Source: Bombyx mori (lineage: Eukaryota; Arthropoda; Insecta; Lepidoptera; Bombycidae). Taken from it: a stretch of 64,000 nucleotides of DNA. Positions 21,829 to 33,099 of this stretch are shown here, piece after piece (position 1 is the first letter of the stretch; every line of letters begins with the position of its first letter). The notes under the pieces are model-generated. The model had not been told where the DNA came from, made no database searches, and saw only the letters and a program-made list of their open reading frames with translations. Where the stretch lies: contig NC_085131.1 in NCBI RefSeq assembly GCF_030269925.1, forward strand, positions 10,649,501 to 10,713,500, given 5' to 3'. The position numbers and the translations under genes were made by a program.

Positions 21829-22615
21829 ACACATAAGAGTTTTTAATTCGGTAACCTTTATCAAGTTTGAATATTGTGAGTCGATCGCAGCATTTACATA
21901 TGCAGTATAAAAACTTGCTTTAAATGTTTTTTATAATAATCAGTAGGTGTTCTGAAATCAAGGTCTATGTTTGCACATACATATTAATGCCTCCACGCCT
22001 ACACTCGACTTGACGATGTTTTATAATTCGATATTTTGATAATTTTAGGCAGATTAACCAAAAATTGGCGTGATTTCAAGAGGGTATACAGAGGTATAGA
22101 GAGGAGGCATAGAGTCTAGAAGGTACAATATACAGGAGTTCTAGAACCGGGCGATTCATGGTAATAAACGATGTCTGGGAACACAATGTTTCTGTAGAAC
22201 TTATTAAAAGAACGCAACCAAAAGACATCCCCCGGACTATTGATATTAATTCTCCATTAACTTTACTCTATTCTAAGCATGTAAATACACTTTATAAAAT
22301 TTTATCTGCTAATAATATTTATCTTTAAAGTAGTTATTCTAACATATTTGTTTGTGCTGTTTTTAAAATAACAGATTCGCGTATGGAAAAACTGAACAAA
22401 TTTATTTGCAGTTTTTTCTTTTGTTTCTCTAAGCACCTGTCATTTCTGTGCATGTGACATTGGCAAAATCAATGACAAAGGCGTTGGAGCCAAATTTCTT
22501 TATAAAAAAAAGAACGCAATAGTTCCGCGCGTCTGGAATGGTCTATGTTCAAGCACGGGGTTGGTGCCGTTGTTATAGAGCCGCGTCATCTCGAGTTATC
22601 ACCGTGGCTCCCTAC
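21829..22615. other. Unassigned AT-rich sequence
   Basis: Nothing recognised. Confidence 0.4.
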
Positions 22616-22905
22616 TTTTTTTTTTCTGCCTATGCTGATAGCCTTCGGAGGCTATTTCAACTTCGCCCTAACGTGTGTAGGTGAGCTCACGGGGCTCAAA
22701 CCGGAGTGTTGCTAACATTGATCCTAGCAAGAGCAGTACTTCGCAGAATCTACCACCGGATCGGAAACGGGACCCACTGAGAAGATCCGGCGAGAAACTC
22801 AGTGGGCTGTGTCTATGGGTTAATTCGCTCGTCGAGCCCTTCGTCGCAGGCAACGGGTTCGACGAGGACGGTGACCAGTGGGCTCCCTACATGGAGCGTA
22901 CGTAA
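22616..22905 (-). mobile_element. LINE tail, family B, well preserved
   Basis: Poly-T, tgcctatgctgatagcc, then the full 230-bp consensus including the inverted block cgtcgcaggcaacgggttcg. It extends to tggagcgtacg. Confidence 0.75.
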
Positions 22906-22997
22906 CAAAGCAAGAGGCCTAACGTCACTCCATAGACACAAATCCAACCTATTTTTTCCGACTTATCACAAGGAATTTTCACATTAATTGTGTTTGT

Positions 22998-23090
22998 GGT
23001 TGAGGGATTGACCCAGACACCTCTCCAGTTTCACTAGGGCAGGTGGGCGAGGAAAGGCTCTCAGCCAGGAGGGGTGGAATTTGCCAACAG
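22998..23090 (-). mobile_element. LINE tail, family B variant subfamily
   Basis: ctctccagtttcactagggc then aggtgggcgaggaaagg matches, in opposite orientation, the end of the variant copy at 59878-60160. Only about 90 bp are present. Confidence 0.45.
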
Positions 23091-23663
23091 ACATTAATTG
23101 TAATAACCTATTCATACTTTAAAAGGGTAGTCACTAAAAATAACGCGGTCCAAGTGTCAGTAATAGATACTGGAAATGCGCTCGCATTGTATCGGCTTGC
23201 GTGTCTCTTGATAGTGATCGGAACACGACAACTCTGTGTCGATTACAGAGAAATAATGGCCAATTAGATACTGCACTTTACAATTAAGCATATAGGGCTA
23301 CACGTGTAAAATAATTTTATAGCGTACCGATATTATATTATTCTTATTAGGCTTTTGAAGGAAAGGTTGTATTTAATTGATGCGATACAATGTTGCAATA
23401 CAATTTTGCGGTATGTTAAATTTATACTCATGTTTGTAATTAGTCTTCGAAATTCAATGGTATCATAACCAATGCTAAAACAGGCGACTAACTTTTCATT
23501 TGCATTGACATCTCGTGACAAGTTGCGAATTAAATAACAAAATTTGTAAAATTTCTAAATGGATCTAAAGGAAATAATTGGTTTTTCAAAGTGGTTGTCC
23601 GTAACCATAAGCTTCATACCTTCCGTGTCGCCGTCACCCACTTTGAAATATGAAGGTCTTAGT
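23091..23663. other. Unassigned AT-rich sequence
   Basis: Short open frames only; nothing recognised. Confidence 0.4.
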
Positions 23664-23920
23664 GTTTTTTTCCTACCTAAGCTAATAGTCTTGAGAGGCT
23701 ATTTCAGCGTAACCTTAACTAGTAAGTGTGCTCACGGGGCTCAAACCGGAGTGATGTTAACACTGACCCTAGCAAGAGCAGTGCTTTGCAGAATCTACCA
23801 CCGGATCGGAAACGCGACCCACCGAGAAGATCCGGCAAGCAACTCAATGGGCCGTGTCTATGGGTTAATTCGCTCGTCGAACCCTTCGTCGCAAGCGACG
23901 GGTTCGACGAAGACGGTTAA
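23664..23920 (-). mobile_element. LINE tail, family B
   Basis: Poly-T, tcctacctaagctaatagtc through gcgacgggttcgacgaagac. Complete short-form copy. Confidence 0.75.
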
Positions 23921-24381
23921 TGGATCGGGAGGATCCGTAATACTTGTCCAACATGAAATACATCGTTCCTGCACGGTAGAAATAGGCAGGTAAACATTTT
24001 GATCCTACTGGTTCGTAGATCCAACAGAATTATTTTTCAAATGATAAAATTAATTTTTAATGATAGACATAATGTAATTTAAATAAATTGCCTTTAAACG
24101 AACAATAATAAGAAAATAAAAGTAGGGAAAGGCTTACATCGATGTCAGTTACAGAGTCACATTCAATTTAAATATAATATTGGTATTTACATCAAATGTC
24201 CACGTTCGGTTTACGTTTTAGCATACAATAGACTACTTCTACAGAAATCACTCAAAGTTCTACGTTAAACGATGTCCAATGTTGTCCACTGAGTCTGATT
24301 ATAGGCTATTGCATCGTAGTTTAACTTGAAATTGTTTTCAAATCACTTTGGTATAACAACGAAGGCATTAAGAGACGCTCA
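23921..24381. other. Unassigned AT-rich sequence
   Basis: A 25-bp trace of Bm1 (cgttcctgcacggtagaaat) lies at about 23965; the rest is unassigned. Confidence 0.35.
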
Positions 24382-24485
24382 TCTATACTAATATATAAAT
24401 CTACAGTGGTTTTTACGGATGTTCCGTTATAACTACTGAACCGTGCATCCGATTGACTTGAAACTTGGTATTCGTGTAGAATATA

Positions 24486-25053
24486 CTTAGTCTGGCCACA
24501 AATACTGTTACAATTAAAAATAAACAAAATATTACATTTGAATTTGGAATCTGTCATTTTTATATGATTGCTCATTGAGTTTTCTCATTTTGGCGCCAAT
24601 ACATTGTACAATATTTTGCGATATTAAAATGGAGTGGGGTGATAAAGAGAACCGAATCGCTGTGATTGCATTACACAAAGTAGGTATGGAGCCAAATGCA
24701 ATTTTTAAAACTCTCCATACGCTTGGTGTTAGTAAAATGTTTGTGTACCGGGCTATTAATAGGTGCAATGAGACCTCCTCTGTTTGTGACAGAAAAAGAT
24801 CTGGCCGTCCACGTAGTGTTCGTACGAAAAAGGTGGTCAAAGCAGAAAGGGCAAGAATTCGAAGAAATCCTGTCCGAAAGCAAAGTTTAAAGGACTGTAT
24901 TGCTGCCAATGGAGACCACTTCGAATAAGCTTTTTATACTTTAAACTGTTTTATATTTATGTGTTAAACTAACACACTGTAAAAGTATTACATGTTATTT
25001 GCAATAGAATATTTTTTGTTTTCCTTTGTAACAGTATTTATGGCCAGACTAAG
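24486..25053 (+). mobile_element. Tc1/mariner-like transposon, internally deleted
   Basis: A 28-bp terminal inverted repeat, cttagtctggccacaaatac plus tgttacaa on the left, matches the right end (25026-25053) with a single mismatch. TA dinucleotides flank it at 24484-24485 and 25054-25055, the target duplication of this superfamily. At 568 bp it is less than half of an autonomous mariner. It encodes the short protein at 24629-24928. Confidence 0.8.
24629..24928 (+). CDS. Truncated mariner-type transposase: helix-turn-helix domain joined to the C-terminal tail
   Basis: The ATG at 24629, with MEWGDKENRIAVIALHK, is the natural start of this transposase family; an in-frame ATG 54 bp upstream adds a poor leader. 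Residues 5-60 are the N-terminal DNA-binding helix-turn-helix (IFKTLHTLGVSKMFVYRAIN). A basic linker follows (DRKRSGRPRSVRTKKVV), then ARIRRNPVRKQSLKD. The frame then runs directly into IAANGDHFE and a stop, which is the usual C-terminus. The whole catalytic DDD region is missing, apparently by an in-frame deletion of about 240 codons. The product would bind the transposon ends but could not cut. Proteins of this sort can act as repressors of a transposon, as P-element KP does; that role here is inference. Confidence 0.65.
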   Translation: MEWGDKENRIAVIALHKVGMEPNAIFKTLHTLGVSKMFVYRAINRCNETSSVCDRKRSGRPRSVRTKKVVKAERARIRRNPVRKQSLKDCIAANGDHFE

Positions 25054-25199
25054 TACATGTACTTAGTGTATAGGCTAATATCTATATGAGTGTTGGACTC
25101 CCTAATAATAATGACAGTAAATAATAATGTTAATTTTAAATGCCCAGCGAAGCAGGTGAGTACGGCTAGTACTTTCTAAATGTAACATTTTATAACTGA

Positions 25200-25442
25200 C
25201 TAGTTTTTGCCGACGACTCCGTCCGCGTGGAATAGTTACTATGACATAACGCTAAATTTTACTCCCACTTCATTTACGTAGAAAGTCAAAATATTTTTGA
25301 ATTATATTATAGAATGTTAAGGAGTTATTTAAACCCCTATTTTGAAACATTCTTTATTGGTGCTCCACTTGTATTGGCCTTACCGTGATGTTATAGCCTA
25401 TAACCTTCCTCAATAAATGGGCTATCTAACAATTAATATAGA
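25200..25442 (-). mobile_element. Helitron-like repeat, ctagcttttgcc type
   Basis: CTAG at the left edge, gacgactccgtccgcgtgg, and a body closely matching 14949-15283. On minus it begins TCTATATTAATTGTTAG. Flanks are A and T. It is shortened relative to the other copy. Confidence 0.5.
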
Positions 25443-25562
25443 TATTAGTATAAAAGTATGGATAAATTTCGTAGTATAGTGTGGTAATAAATAACAGAAT
25501 ATTATACTTATATTAATTGGCTATCACAGGTTACCACAATCCTGCCAATTCACGCAGCAAAG

Positions 25563-25653
25563 ATCTCTTATTTTAAGGTGAATGGAGGCATTCATATAGT
25601 CCACGGGCTCCAGTAACCACTTCACATTAGGTGAGCCATAAGCTTGTTTACCA
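25563..25653 (+). mobile_element. Eroded 3' piece of a Bm1-type SINE
   Basis: ccacgggctccagtaaccac then cattaggtgagcc. Strongly diverged. Confidence 0.45.
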
Positions 25654-25904
25654 TAAAAGAAAAGTAATTTCTTTTTCAGAAAACATCTGCTCGCCGCGTT
25701 TTGAACGAACAGAATTTTAAGGAGATAAATCTAAGGGTTTGAACTCGTCTCAAACTTTGAAAACATTCAAAAATCGTTGATGATGGACGTAGATAAAGAT
25801 TTGCAGACATAAAGGCTTACATAAAATGACTTTGCTGTGTATGTCCACGCCACATATCCCAAAGGACATTTGCCGATGGTAGTATTTTTTCCGGATTTTG
25901 ATCC
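25654..25904. other. Unassigned sequence
   Basis: Nothing recognised. Confidence 0.35.
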
Positions 25905-26120
25905 TGTTTTTTATTTTATTGCCCTTGTAGGCAGATGAGCATACGGCCCACCTAATGGTGAGTGGTTACCGTCGCCCATGGACTTCAACAATGCCAGGAG
26001 CAGAGCCAAGCCGCTGCCTATCGTCTGTGAGCGAGTACAACCATCCTTCCATTTCTGCCACGAAGCAATCAAGAGTTTCGGTTTAAAAGAAATGATAGCC
26101 ATTAAACAATACTGAACCGA
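25905..26120 (-). mobile_element. LINE tail, family C, with about 90 bp more upstream sequence
   Basis: Minus-oriented attgcccttgtaggcagatg through agagccaagccgctgcc. It then continues with catttctgccacgaagcaat, which is also found upstream of the family C copy at 60838. Confidence 0.65.
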
Positions 26121-26911
26121 AGGCGCCATTGATAGCAATAAAAATATTGAACTATATTATCAAACCATATCGTAGACGTAAATTAGACTTCACAATTCTT
26201 TAATGCTAGTAAGTACTTCACATGCGCAATAAACCACGTCAAAACAGAATCGCACACATAAGATGCGTTAACAATCAAACATTACCCAGCAAATAGAACG
26301 TGAATGCATTCATTTTGTTAATGTAAACAAATTAATATTTACATTGGAGCATCATTACGTTCGGTGTCAACGACTTGTGACTTACAAAAAAACAAAACGC
26401 AACATTGTTATACACAGACGGGTCGGGTGAATGAGTCAGTGTATCAGGGGAGTAAGTAGGCCGGCACAACATTGTCGCGACGGCCTTGACTTTGGATCTC
26501 TGTTCTGTTACACGACTAACAACAATGTTGAAAGTCGCACGCTACTTAATTTGAAGAATTCCGTAGTAATGAAAACAAAGCCGGTTGCTAAGCGCCGGTT
26601 TGTGAGTCGAGCGTACGTACGGGCCGCGATCACGCGACCGGTCTGTTGTGATTTAACATGTTATCAGTGATTCACACATTGTATGTGTAGTTTTAATTGA
26701 AGACATCGACTACAATGTTTTCGATGTACACTAATGTTACGTAAACACGATTTTCAACGTCCATACATTAAATGACATTCACTTGGGGTATCATTCATGA
26801 TAACCATTTGCGGATTTCGATCGTCGCATTAGTCTAGTGACCGTGACTTATGTACTATAGGGTCAGAGTTTGACTAGCAGTTGGAGTCAAAGTTTTAGGA
26901 AGACCCTAGCA
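26121..26911. other. CpG-rich stretch (about 26400-26660) in unassigned DNA
   Basis: Around 26580-26650 the sequence is unusually CpG-dense (gcgtacgtacgggccgcg, cacgcgaccgg) for this window. It may mark a host promoter or first exon. The 79-codon open frame there (26431-26670) has no recognisable domain. Confidence 0.3.
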
Positions 26912-27160
26912 TTTTTTTTTATTGCTTAGATGGGTGGACGAGCTCACAGCCCACCTGGTGTTAAGTGGTTACTGGAGCCCATAGGCATCTACGACGTAAA
27001 TGCGCCACCCACCTTGAGACATAAGTTCTAAGGTCTCAAGTATAGTTACAACGGCTGCCCCACCCTTCAAACCGAAACGCATTACTGCTTCACGGCAGAA
27101 ATAAGCAAGGTGGTCGTACCTACCCGCGCGGACTTACAAGATGTCCTACCACCAGTAATA
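26912..27160 (-). mobile_element. Headless Bm1-type SINE (about 240 bp class)
   Basis: Minus copy from poly-T to gtcctaccaccagtaat. Confidence 0.8.
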
Positions 27161-27497
27161 AAATTTTGTTTTGTAGACTGGTTATTTATCAGAAGATACT
27201 GAAATGCAAACTCAACCAACTCAATCTATGATCAGTACTTTCTTACATTACAATCCCTGTTAAATTATTTATAAATTTAAGCCTCCCATAAATTTGCATC
27301 ATGATTTATCTTGCACTGGCCTATGGTCGTGTTTGATAGGCAAAAGAACTCTCAAACCGCACAACTGGAGCACGAATATTCTGCTAACTCGGCTTTTTTG
27401 AATGTATGCAGAAAGATGAAGAATGACTCGCAAAATAGTAAGCACGATTTCCAATTATTTCAGCGTATCTAGTCAATACAATTCAACAGTCCAAATC
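27161..27497. other. Unassigned AT-rich sequence
   Basis: Nothing recognised; its end may be the decayed 5' side of the relic at 27498. Confidence 0.35.
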
Positions 27498-27765
27498 CGA
27501 ATCCTCAAGTTCTTTAGGCACATCACACGTAATGAGGACTCCATTGAGCGGTTGATGGTGCAGGAAAAGTCGAGAGCAAAAGATCTCTAACACGATGAAC
27601 CGACCTCATAAAATCTGTGGACTCACTCCAGCATAAATGATTGCTCTCACTCTGCGAAACATCGTGCCACATGGCGTCGCATCGCGAGAGCACCGATATC
27701 GCAGGATCCGACCGATGCATGACCACGACCACTCTGTCAAGAGTACGACTAGAAAGAAAAAAGTC
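27498..27765 (+). pseudogene. Endonuclease/reverse transcriptase C-terminal relic
   Basis: The frame RILKFFRHITRNEDSIERLM is the standard lead-in of LINE C-termini (LKFFGH-type). After a stop, other frames give weak matches to the W-S-DQI and A-x-DR-x-x-W region (HSAKHRATWRRIAREH). Several stops and shifts; a dead copy of about 90 codons. Confidence 0.5.
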
Positions 27766-27821
27766 AAAAAATAATAATAATAAAACTAAATAAAAGTGTA
27801 TATTTGTATTTGTGTGTATTT

Positions 27822-28056
27822 ACTGGTGGTAGGACCTCTTGTGAGTCCGCGCGGATAGGTACCACCGCCCTGCCTATTTCTGCCGTGAAGCAGTAATGCG
27901 TTTCGGCTTGAAGGGTGTGGCAGGCGTTGTAACTATACTGAGATATTAGAACTTATATCTCAAGGTGGGTGGCGCATTTACGTTGTCTATGGGCTCCAAT
28001 AACCATTTAACACCAGGTGGGCTGTCAGCTCGTCCACCCATCTAAGCAATAAAAAG
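27822..28056 (+). mobile_element. Headless Bm1-type SINE (about 240 bp class)
   Basis: Begins exactly at actggtggtaggacctcttg and ends aagcaataaaaag. Confidence 0.8.
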
Positions 28057-28805
28057 AAAATATATATATAAATGTCCGCAGAGGTCTCGATAAGTGTATT
28101 ACGGTGCAAACAAGACTGGACGAGAGCGGTTCCGCAAGTTCACTGAACGCTTACAATGTAAGAGTACCTTGAAAGTTGACACTGATACCGGCCCCTGAGT
28201 AAGAATTCGCCTTTTTCTAAACGTTAAACCAGTATTCACTTGCTTATCGGGTTTGTTGTATTTTTATCATGATAATTTTCGATCGACTTCAAAATTTAAA
28301 CGTTAATACAGTAAAATAAATGGTTCAGCTACTAATGATTGATATGTTATTTCTTTAAGTAGACAGTACAATCTTTCATTGGGAAATAGAATGGAAAATT
28401 AAGCAACATGTATTAAAATAAACAGGGTATATACGTATGAATGACAATAAGTAAAAATCATTTGACATGACATCATTTGTACTAATAATAAAACAAAAAA
28501 CGGCATTTGCCAAATCTAGAGTAAATGGCCCAATATTAATGTCAGAGTCATAAATGTCGTACATTATAAGGTCTTCTTTATCTATGAAATTGCTATTTAG
28601 TGTACAAAAATTTACAAGTAATTTTTTACATGTTAAAAAAAAATTATTTTTATTTCTATCGTTCAAAATATGCATACAAAGTTTCGACGCATCTCTGATA
28701 GCATCTGGTAATGTTTCAATGTCCTTTTTGAAGAATTATGTGTGCGGGAGCTATCAATTTCTTCAGAGGCATATTGTGTATTACCTCTTGAGTATTGTAT
28801 TATTA
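28057..28805. other. Unassigned AT-rich sequence 5' of the LINE
   Basis: At 28608-28622 aaatttacaagtaat matches the sequence just after the LINE poly-A (29581-29595) at 14 of 15 positions. It may be a diverged target duplication. Confidence 0.35.
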
Positions 28806-29583
28806 GAAGTAAGAAGGACCCCTTTGTCATGGCGCCGCAATTCCAAGGAGTATCCCTGCAACCTTCCGAGAGTATTGGGATACTTGGGGTCGACATTTCG
28901 AGCGATGTCCAGTTTCGGAGTCATTTGGAAGGCAAAGCCAAGTTGGCGTCCAAAATGCTGGGAGTCCTCAACAGAGCGAAGCGGTACTTCACGCCTGGAC
29001 AAAGGCTTTTGCTTTATAAAGCACAAGTCCGGCCTCGCGTGGAGTACTGCTCCCATCTCTGGGCCGGGGCTCCCAAATACCAGCTTCTTCCATTTGACTC
29101 CATACAGAGGAGGGCCGTTCGGATTGTCGATAATCCCATTCTCACGGATCGTTTGGAGCCTCTGGGTCTGCGGAGGGACTTCGGTTCCCTCTGTATTTTG
29201 TACCGTATGTTCCATGGGGAGTGCTCTGAGGAATTGTTCGAGATGATACCGGCATCTCGTTTTTACCATCGCACCGCCCGCCACCGGAGTAGAGTTCATC
29301 CATACTACCTGGAGCCACTGCGGTCATCCACAGTGCGTTTCCAGAGATCTTTTTTGCCACGTACCATCCGGCTATGGAATGAGCTCCCCTCCACGGTGTT
29401 TCCTGAGCGCTATGACATGTCCTTCTTCAAACGAGGCTTGTGGAGAGTATTAAGCGGTAGGCAGCGGCTTGGCTCTGCCCCTGGCATTGCTGAAGTCCAT
29501 GGGCGACGGTAACCACTCACCATCAGGTGGGCCGTATGCTCGTCTGCCTACAAGGGCAATAAAAAAAAAAAAAAAAAAAAAAA
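28806..29583 (+). mobile_element. 5'-truncated LINE (CR1/jockey-like), family C, with poly-A
   Basis: Homology starts abruptly at about 28806 with the C-terminal reverse transcriptase coding sequence. It continues through a roughly 100-bp 3' UTR (family C) and ends in about 24 A. The 3' UTR is the same as in the family C tails at 13256, 25905, 35436, 50955 and 60838. Confidence 0.8.
28808..29512 (+). CDS. Reverse transcriptase C-terminal domain of a LINE, 5'-truncated
   Basis: An uninterrupted frame encodes about 235 residues of the region downstream of the polymerase fingers and palm. Typical blocks are ESIGILGVDIS, the thumb segment ASKMLGVLNRAKRYFTPGQR, then YKAQVRPRVEYCSHLWAGAP, the conserved SIQRRAVRIVDNP and LYRMFHGECSEELF. 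The C-terminal IRLWNELPSTVFP and a stop after EVHGRR follow. This arrangement is characteristic of CR1/jockey-group non-LTR elements. The YADD catalytic site lies upstream and is missing, so the protein cannot polymerise. An in-frame ATG upstream (28742) lies in unrelated flanking DNA and is not the original start. The absence of stops suggests a recent insertion. Frames on the opposite strand are shadows. Confidence 0.8.
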   Translation, partial: SKKDPFVMAPQFQGVSLQPSESIGILGVDISSDVQFRSHLEGKAKLASKMLGVLNRAKRYFTPGQRLLLYKAQVRPRVEYCSHLWAGAPKYQLLPFDSIQRRAVRIVDNPILTDRLEPLGLRRDFGSLCILYRMFHGECSEELFEMIPASRFYHRTARHRSRVHPYYLEPLRSSTVRFQRSFLPRTIRLWNELPSTVFPERYDMSFFKRGLWRVLSGRQRLGSAPGIAEVHGRR

Positions 29584-29982
29584 TTTACAAATAATTAATG
29601 TTTGAGCCAGTTGTTCGTTATTACTACAGCGACGGAACTCCAATGCCATAATAAATCGTATTTTTATCCTTGCCACATTGATGAATAAGATACAAATATA
29701 ATAAAAAAAAAAAACAATAATCAACAATCAAATGACTGGATTTGAAAATAGAATTTCATATCTTTTAAATTAAATTAATTTGAATTTTGAATTTATTGCC
29801 AGCCATAAATAAATTACGTTTCAAATGGCCAGTATTATAAAAGGATATTTTTTTAAGTAAAGACTTATTCTTCAAACCAAAATAAAAATTCGCATTTTTT
29901 ACTTACCGCTTATCTATTTAGGACATAACCAACAACATTTGACTTTCCATTCGTAATGTCTTAACTTTTTATTAATTTACAA
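29584..29982. other. Unassigned AT-rich sequence
   Basis: Nothing recognised. Confidence 0.4.
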
Positions 29983-30272
29983 GCTGACCCGGCAGACTTC
30001 GTAGTGCCTCAATCGATAAATAAAAGACCTAAACTTTTGTATAAAATAAACTTAAAACAAACAAAAGGAATCCGTCTGACGGGGGATACAAAGGAAAAAC
30101 AAAATTGCTATTTTTATTTAATTCCGAGCATTTTCTTATTTATCTACCTTTTAAACCTTCTCTAGATTTCCACAAATAATTCAAGACCAAAATTAGCCAA
30201 ATCGGTCCAGCCGTTCTCGAGTTTTAGCGAGACTTACGAACAGCAATTCATTTTTATATACCTATATAGATT
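29983..30272 (-). mobile_element. Helitron-like/unclassified repeat, gtctgccgggtcagctt type
   Basis: agctgacccggcagacttcg at the left and tatacctatatagat at the right. A second copy in the opposite orientation is at 41449-41733. The two share ccagccgttctcgagtttt-like and ggaatccgtc blocks. The terminal CTAG is not visible, so class assignment is weak. Confidence 0.45.
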
Positions 30273-30777
30273 TTCGCACAGCTGTTAGTAAAATATTTAT
30301 TAATTAAGCCGACCTACTTAGCTTTACTACCTGTGATAATTTCAAAACATATAAAAATGCACCAAAGACATTACAAACTGGTCATATGAATTGAATACTA
30401 AATAATACGCATTTGTGCTAAGCATTACAATGTTGCCATATCCCGCCTCATCGAGCAATAAACTTTTATGTTATTTTTAAGAATTTTTCTGCTGAAACTT
30501 GTATTTTTAACTGTTAATTATTCGACGCACTTATATTTAACGCGTTTTATTTTATCAATGCTCTTCTGCCGTTCAACATTAAATATCGATCGCAGATACA
30601 AAATGAAGCTGAATTATATTCAGTTTTCAATACAGTAACTTTAGAAATGTACCTTAATGTTTGTACTGAATTAAAACTTGGTATATTATGAATTTTATCG
30701 ACTGGGTAATTAGTTCTAGAGAATGCTTAGCTCTAAGATCCTCTGTGCCCATGTGCCATGCCCTCGCGCTACAGAAT
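30273..30777. other. Unassigned AT-rich sequence
   Basis: Nothing recognised. Confidence 0.4.
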
Positions 30778-31020
30778 ACTGGTTTTAGAACCTCTTGTGA
30801 GTCCACACGGGTAGGTACCACCACCCTGCCTATTTCAGTCGTGAAGCAATAATGCGTTTCGGTTTGGAGGGAGAGGCAGCCGTTGTAACTATACTGAGAC
30901 CTTACAACTCATATCTCAAGGTGGGTGGCGGCATTTACATTGTAGATGTCTATGGGCTCCAGTAACCACTTAACACCAGGTGGGCTGTGAGCTCGTCCAC
31001 TACTCTAAGCAATAATTAAA
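30778..31020 (+). mobile_element. Headless Bm1-type SINE (about 240 bp class)
   Basis: Begins actggttttagaacctcttg (slightly diverged start) and ends aagcaataatt. Confidence 0.75.
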
Positions 31021-31623
31021 AGTATATTAGCAGAAAACATATTTAGAGCGCTAGAAATTTTGTGATTGGCGTAAAAGAAAAAACTATGTACCTACTACTA
31101 CGGTCTTTCTAACTTCTGTCTTCAGTGACAAAGGCTTTTTTTACGTTTCTTTACACTTGAGCCTCAAATCAGATCTAGCGAATAATAGATTAGGTTGACA
31201 TAGAAGAAGGTATCATATACTTAGAAAATTCCATTTATCAAATTTTCATTCACTATTGGATGTGTTAAGTCATGAAAACATCGCACAAGCGTGAAATTAG
31301 AACACCAAAAAAAATTCTTTTTAGAACTCCGAAAATTCAAATGGATTGTTTTTTTCTATGTATATTTACAAGTTTAACACATTACCGCAGCGATTATAAT
31401 AAAATCAACGATTATTTATCTTTTGTTTTTTTCGGGCGTCAATGCAGTGGAGAACTTTTATGATGAAAAAAAAAAAACGATTTGAAGACCACAAGCCAGT
31501 CTCAAGTTTGTATTTTGAATTTTCACATTAACAAATAGACAATCTAAATTCAAAAATTAGTACAAACTATTATTATACATAAACGTTATGACATCTTGTA
31601 ATTACAGTCAAAGTTTGTAACTT
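31021..31623. other. Unassigned AT-rich sequence
   Basis: Nothing recognised. Confidence 0.4.
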
Positions 31624-32056
31624 TGTCGTGGTCTAAATAAGATGTCCGGTGCATTCGTATCGAGCGATGCACCGGTGTTCGAATCCCGCAGGCGGGTACC
31701 AATTTTTCAAAATGAAATACGTACTCAACAAATGTTCACGATTGACTTTCACGGTGAAGGAATAACATCGTGCAATAAAAATCAAACCCGCAAAATTATA
31801 ATTTGCGTAATTACTAGTGGTAGGACCTCTTGTGAGTCCGCACGGGTAGGTACTACCACCCCGCCTATTTCTGCCGTGAAGCAGTAATGCGTTTCGGTTT
31901 GAAGGGTGGGGCAGCCGTTGTGACTATACTGAGACTTTAGAACTACATCTCAAGGTGTGTGGCGCATTTACGTTGTAGATGTCTATAGGCTCCAGTAACC
32001 ACTTAACACCAGGTGGGCTTTGAGCTCGTCCACACATCTAATCAATAAAAAAAAAA
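31624..32056 (+). mobile_element. Full-length Bm1-type SINE
   Basis: Head tgtcgtggtctaaataagat (A-box damaged by a small deletion), B-box gtgttcgaatcccgc, complete body, and tail ataaaaaaaaaa. Confidence 0.85.
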
Positions 32057-32352
32057 TTGAAAACATTTTATCTTCCCGTGAGGTATGCTACAAAAAAAAG
32101 GAACAATAAGTTTTATCTTCGTACAAAATTGAATAGCAATATGAGATCGTACAACATGTTATCGTTATTCATCAGCGCTCTAGATATTGCACGTTCCCTG
32201 CATATTGCATGAGAACAGTTTATTTAGCTCGCAACAATGCGCTTCCTGTGTACTTGCGTCTATTTTTGAACTTGACCTTTGTGAATACTCGTACTGTACC
32301 TAACAAACGTTAAGAACTTCTCTTTTGATTTCTCTAAGACAACGTTTGTTAT
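32057..32352. other. Unassigned AT-rich sequence
   Basis: Nothing recognised. Confidence 0.35.
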
Positions 32353-32600
32353 ATTTTTTGTCCCTGCCTATGCTGATAGCCTTGAGAGGCTATTTCAGCT
32401 TCTCTTTGACGTGTAGGTGAGCTCACGGGGTCAAACCGGGAGTGTTGCTAACACTGGCCCTAGCAAGAGCAGTGCTTCGCGGAATCTACCGCCGGATCGG
32501 AAACGCGAGCCACGGAAAAGATCCGGCGAGAAACTCAGTGGGTTAATTCACTCGTCGAGCCCTTCGCAAGCGACGGGTTCGACGAGGACGGTGACCTGGA
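32353..32600 (-). mobile_element. LINE tail, family B
   Basis: Poly-T, gcctatgctgatagccttg through gacgggttcgacgaggacgg, with a short deletion near cagtgggttaatt. Confidence 0.75.
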
Positions 32601-33099
32601 CATTTGTGTACTTGCAGACACGTTTTTCGTTTTTATTAATAACTAGGAATATTTGGTCTTGTTTCGTTTTAACTGTCGTGTAATATTGTATGAAATATAC
32701 AAGTCTTTTGAAACAACGCAAGCCCGTCCATAAGGTGATGGTTTATGAGTTAAACCCGAAAAATCGTGGACTATTGTATTGAATACTAAGAAACAGAGTC
32801 GCTAGAGTTGGGATGGTGCTATTCCAGACCGACACCTCGTCCTCGCATTGTTTCCTCACTGCTGAGGGTCGTGACCATCATATTTCGACAGGATTTTACT
32901 CCTTGTAATATCCCTCCAGCGCCTCCGATCATTGGTCGCGTGAATGGCTAACACCACGCCGCCATTTAATTTCATAACACACGTTTTCCTGCAATCACAC
33001 CCTTTAATCACGATCAAGATAATTATTCGATTTAATCAACTTCATTTTATTACGCTTCTTTCTACTTTTATTTCGTTATACGCGAAATAAAGATTTAAT
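32601..33099. other. Unassigned sequence
   Basis: Nothing recognised. Confidence 0.35.

Larger units (their letters stand above)
24382..25169 (+). mobile_element. Helitron-like element carrying a nested mariner
   Basis: Starts TCTATACTAATATATAAATC after an A and ends gcccagcgaagcaggtgag, then tacggCTAG before a T. TC...CTAG ends between A and T fit a Helitron. Its body is interrupted at 24484-25055 by a mariner-type transposon with TA duplications, so about 220 bp of the host element remain. Confidence 0.5.

Noticed and set aside
28554..29246. 230-codon frame on plus overlapping the LINE reverse transcriptase
   Set aside because: It is in a different frame from the clear reverse transcriptase and its first part is unrelated AT-rich flank; a shadow.
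28781..29299. 172-codon frame on minus
   Set aside because: Antisense shadow of the LINE reverse transcriptase.
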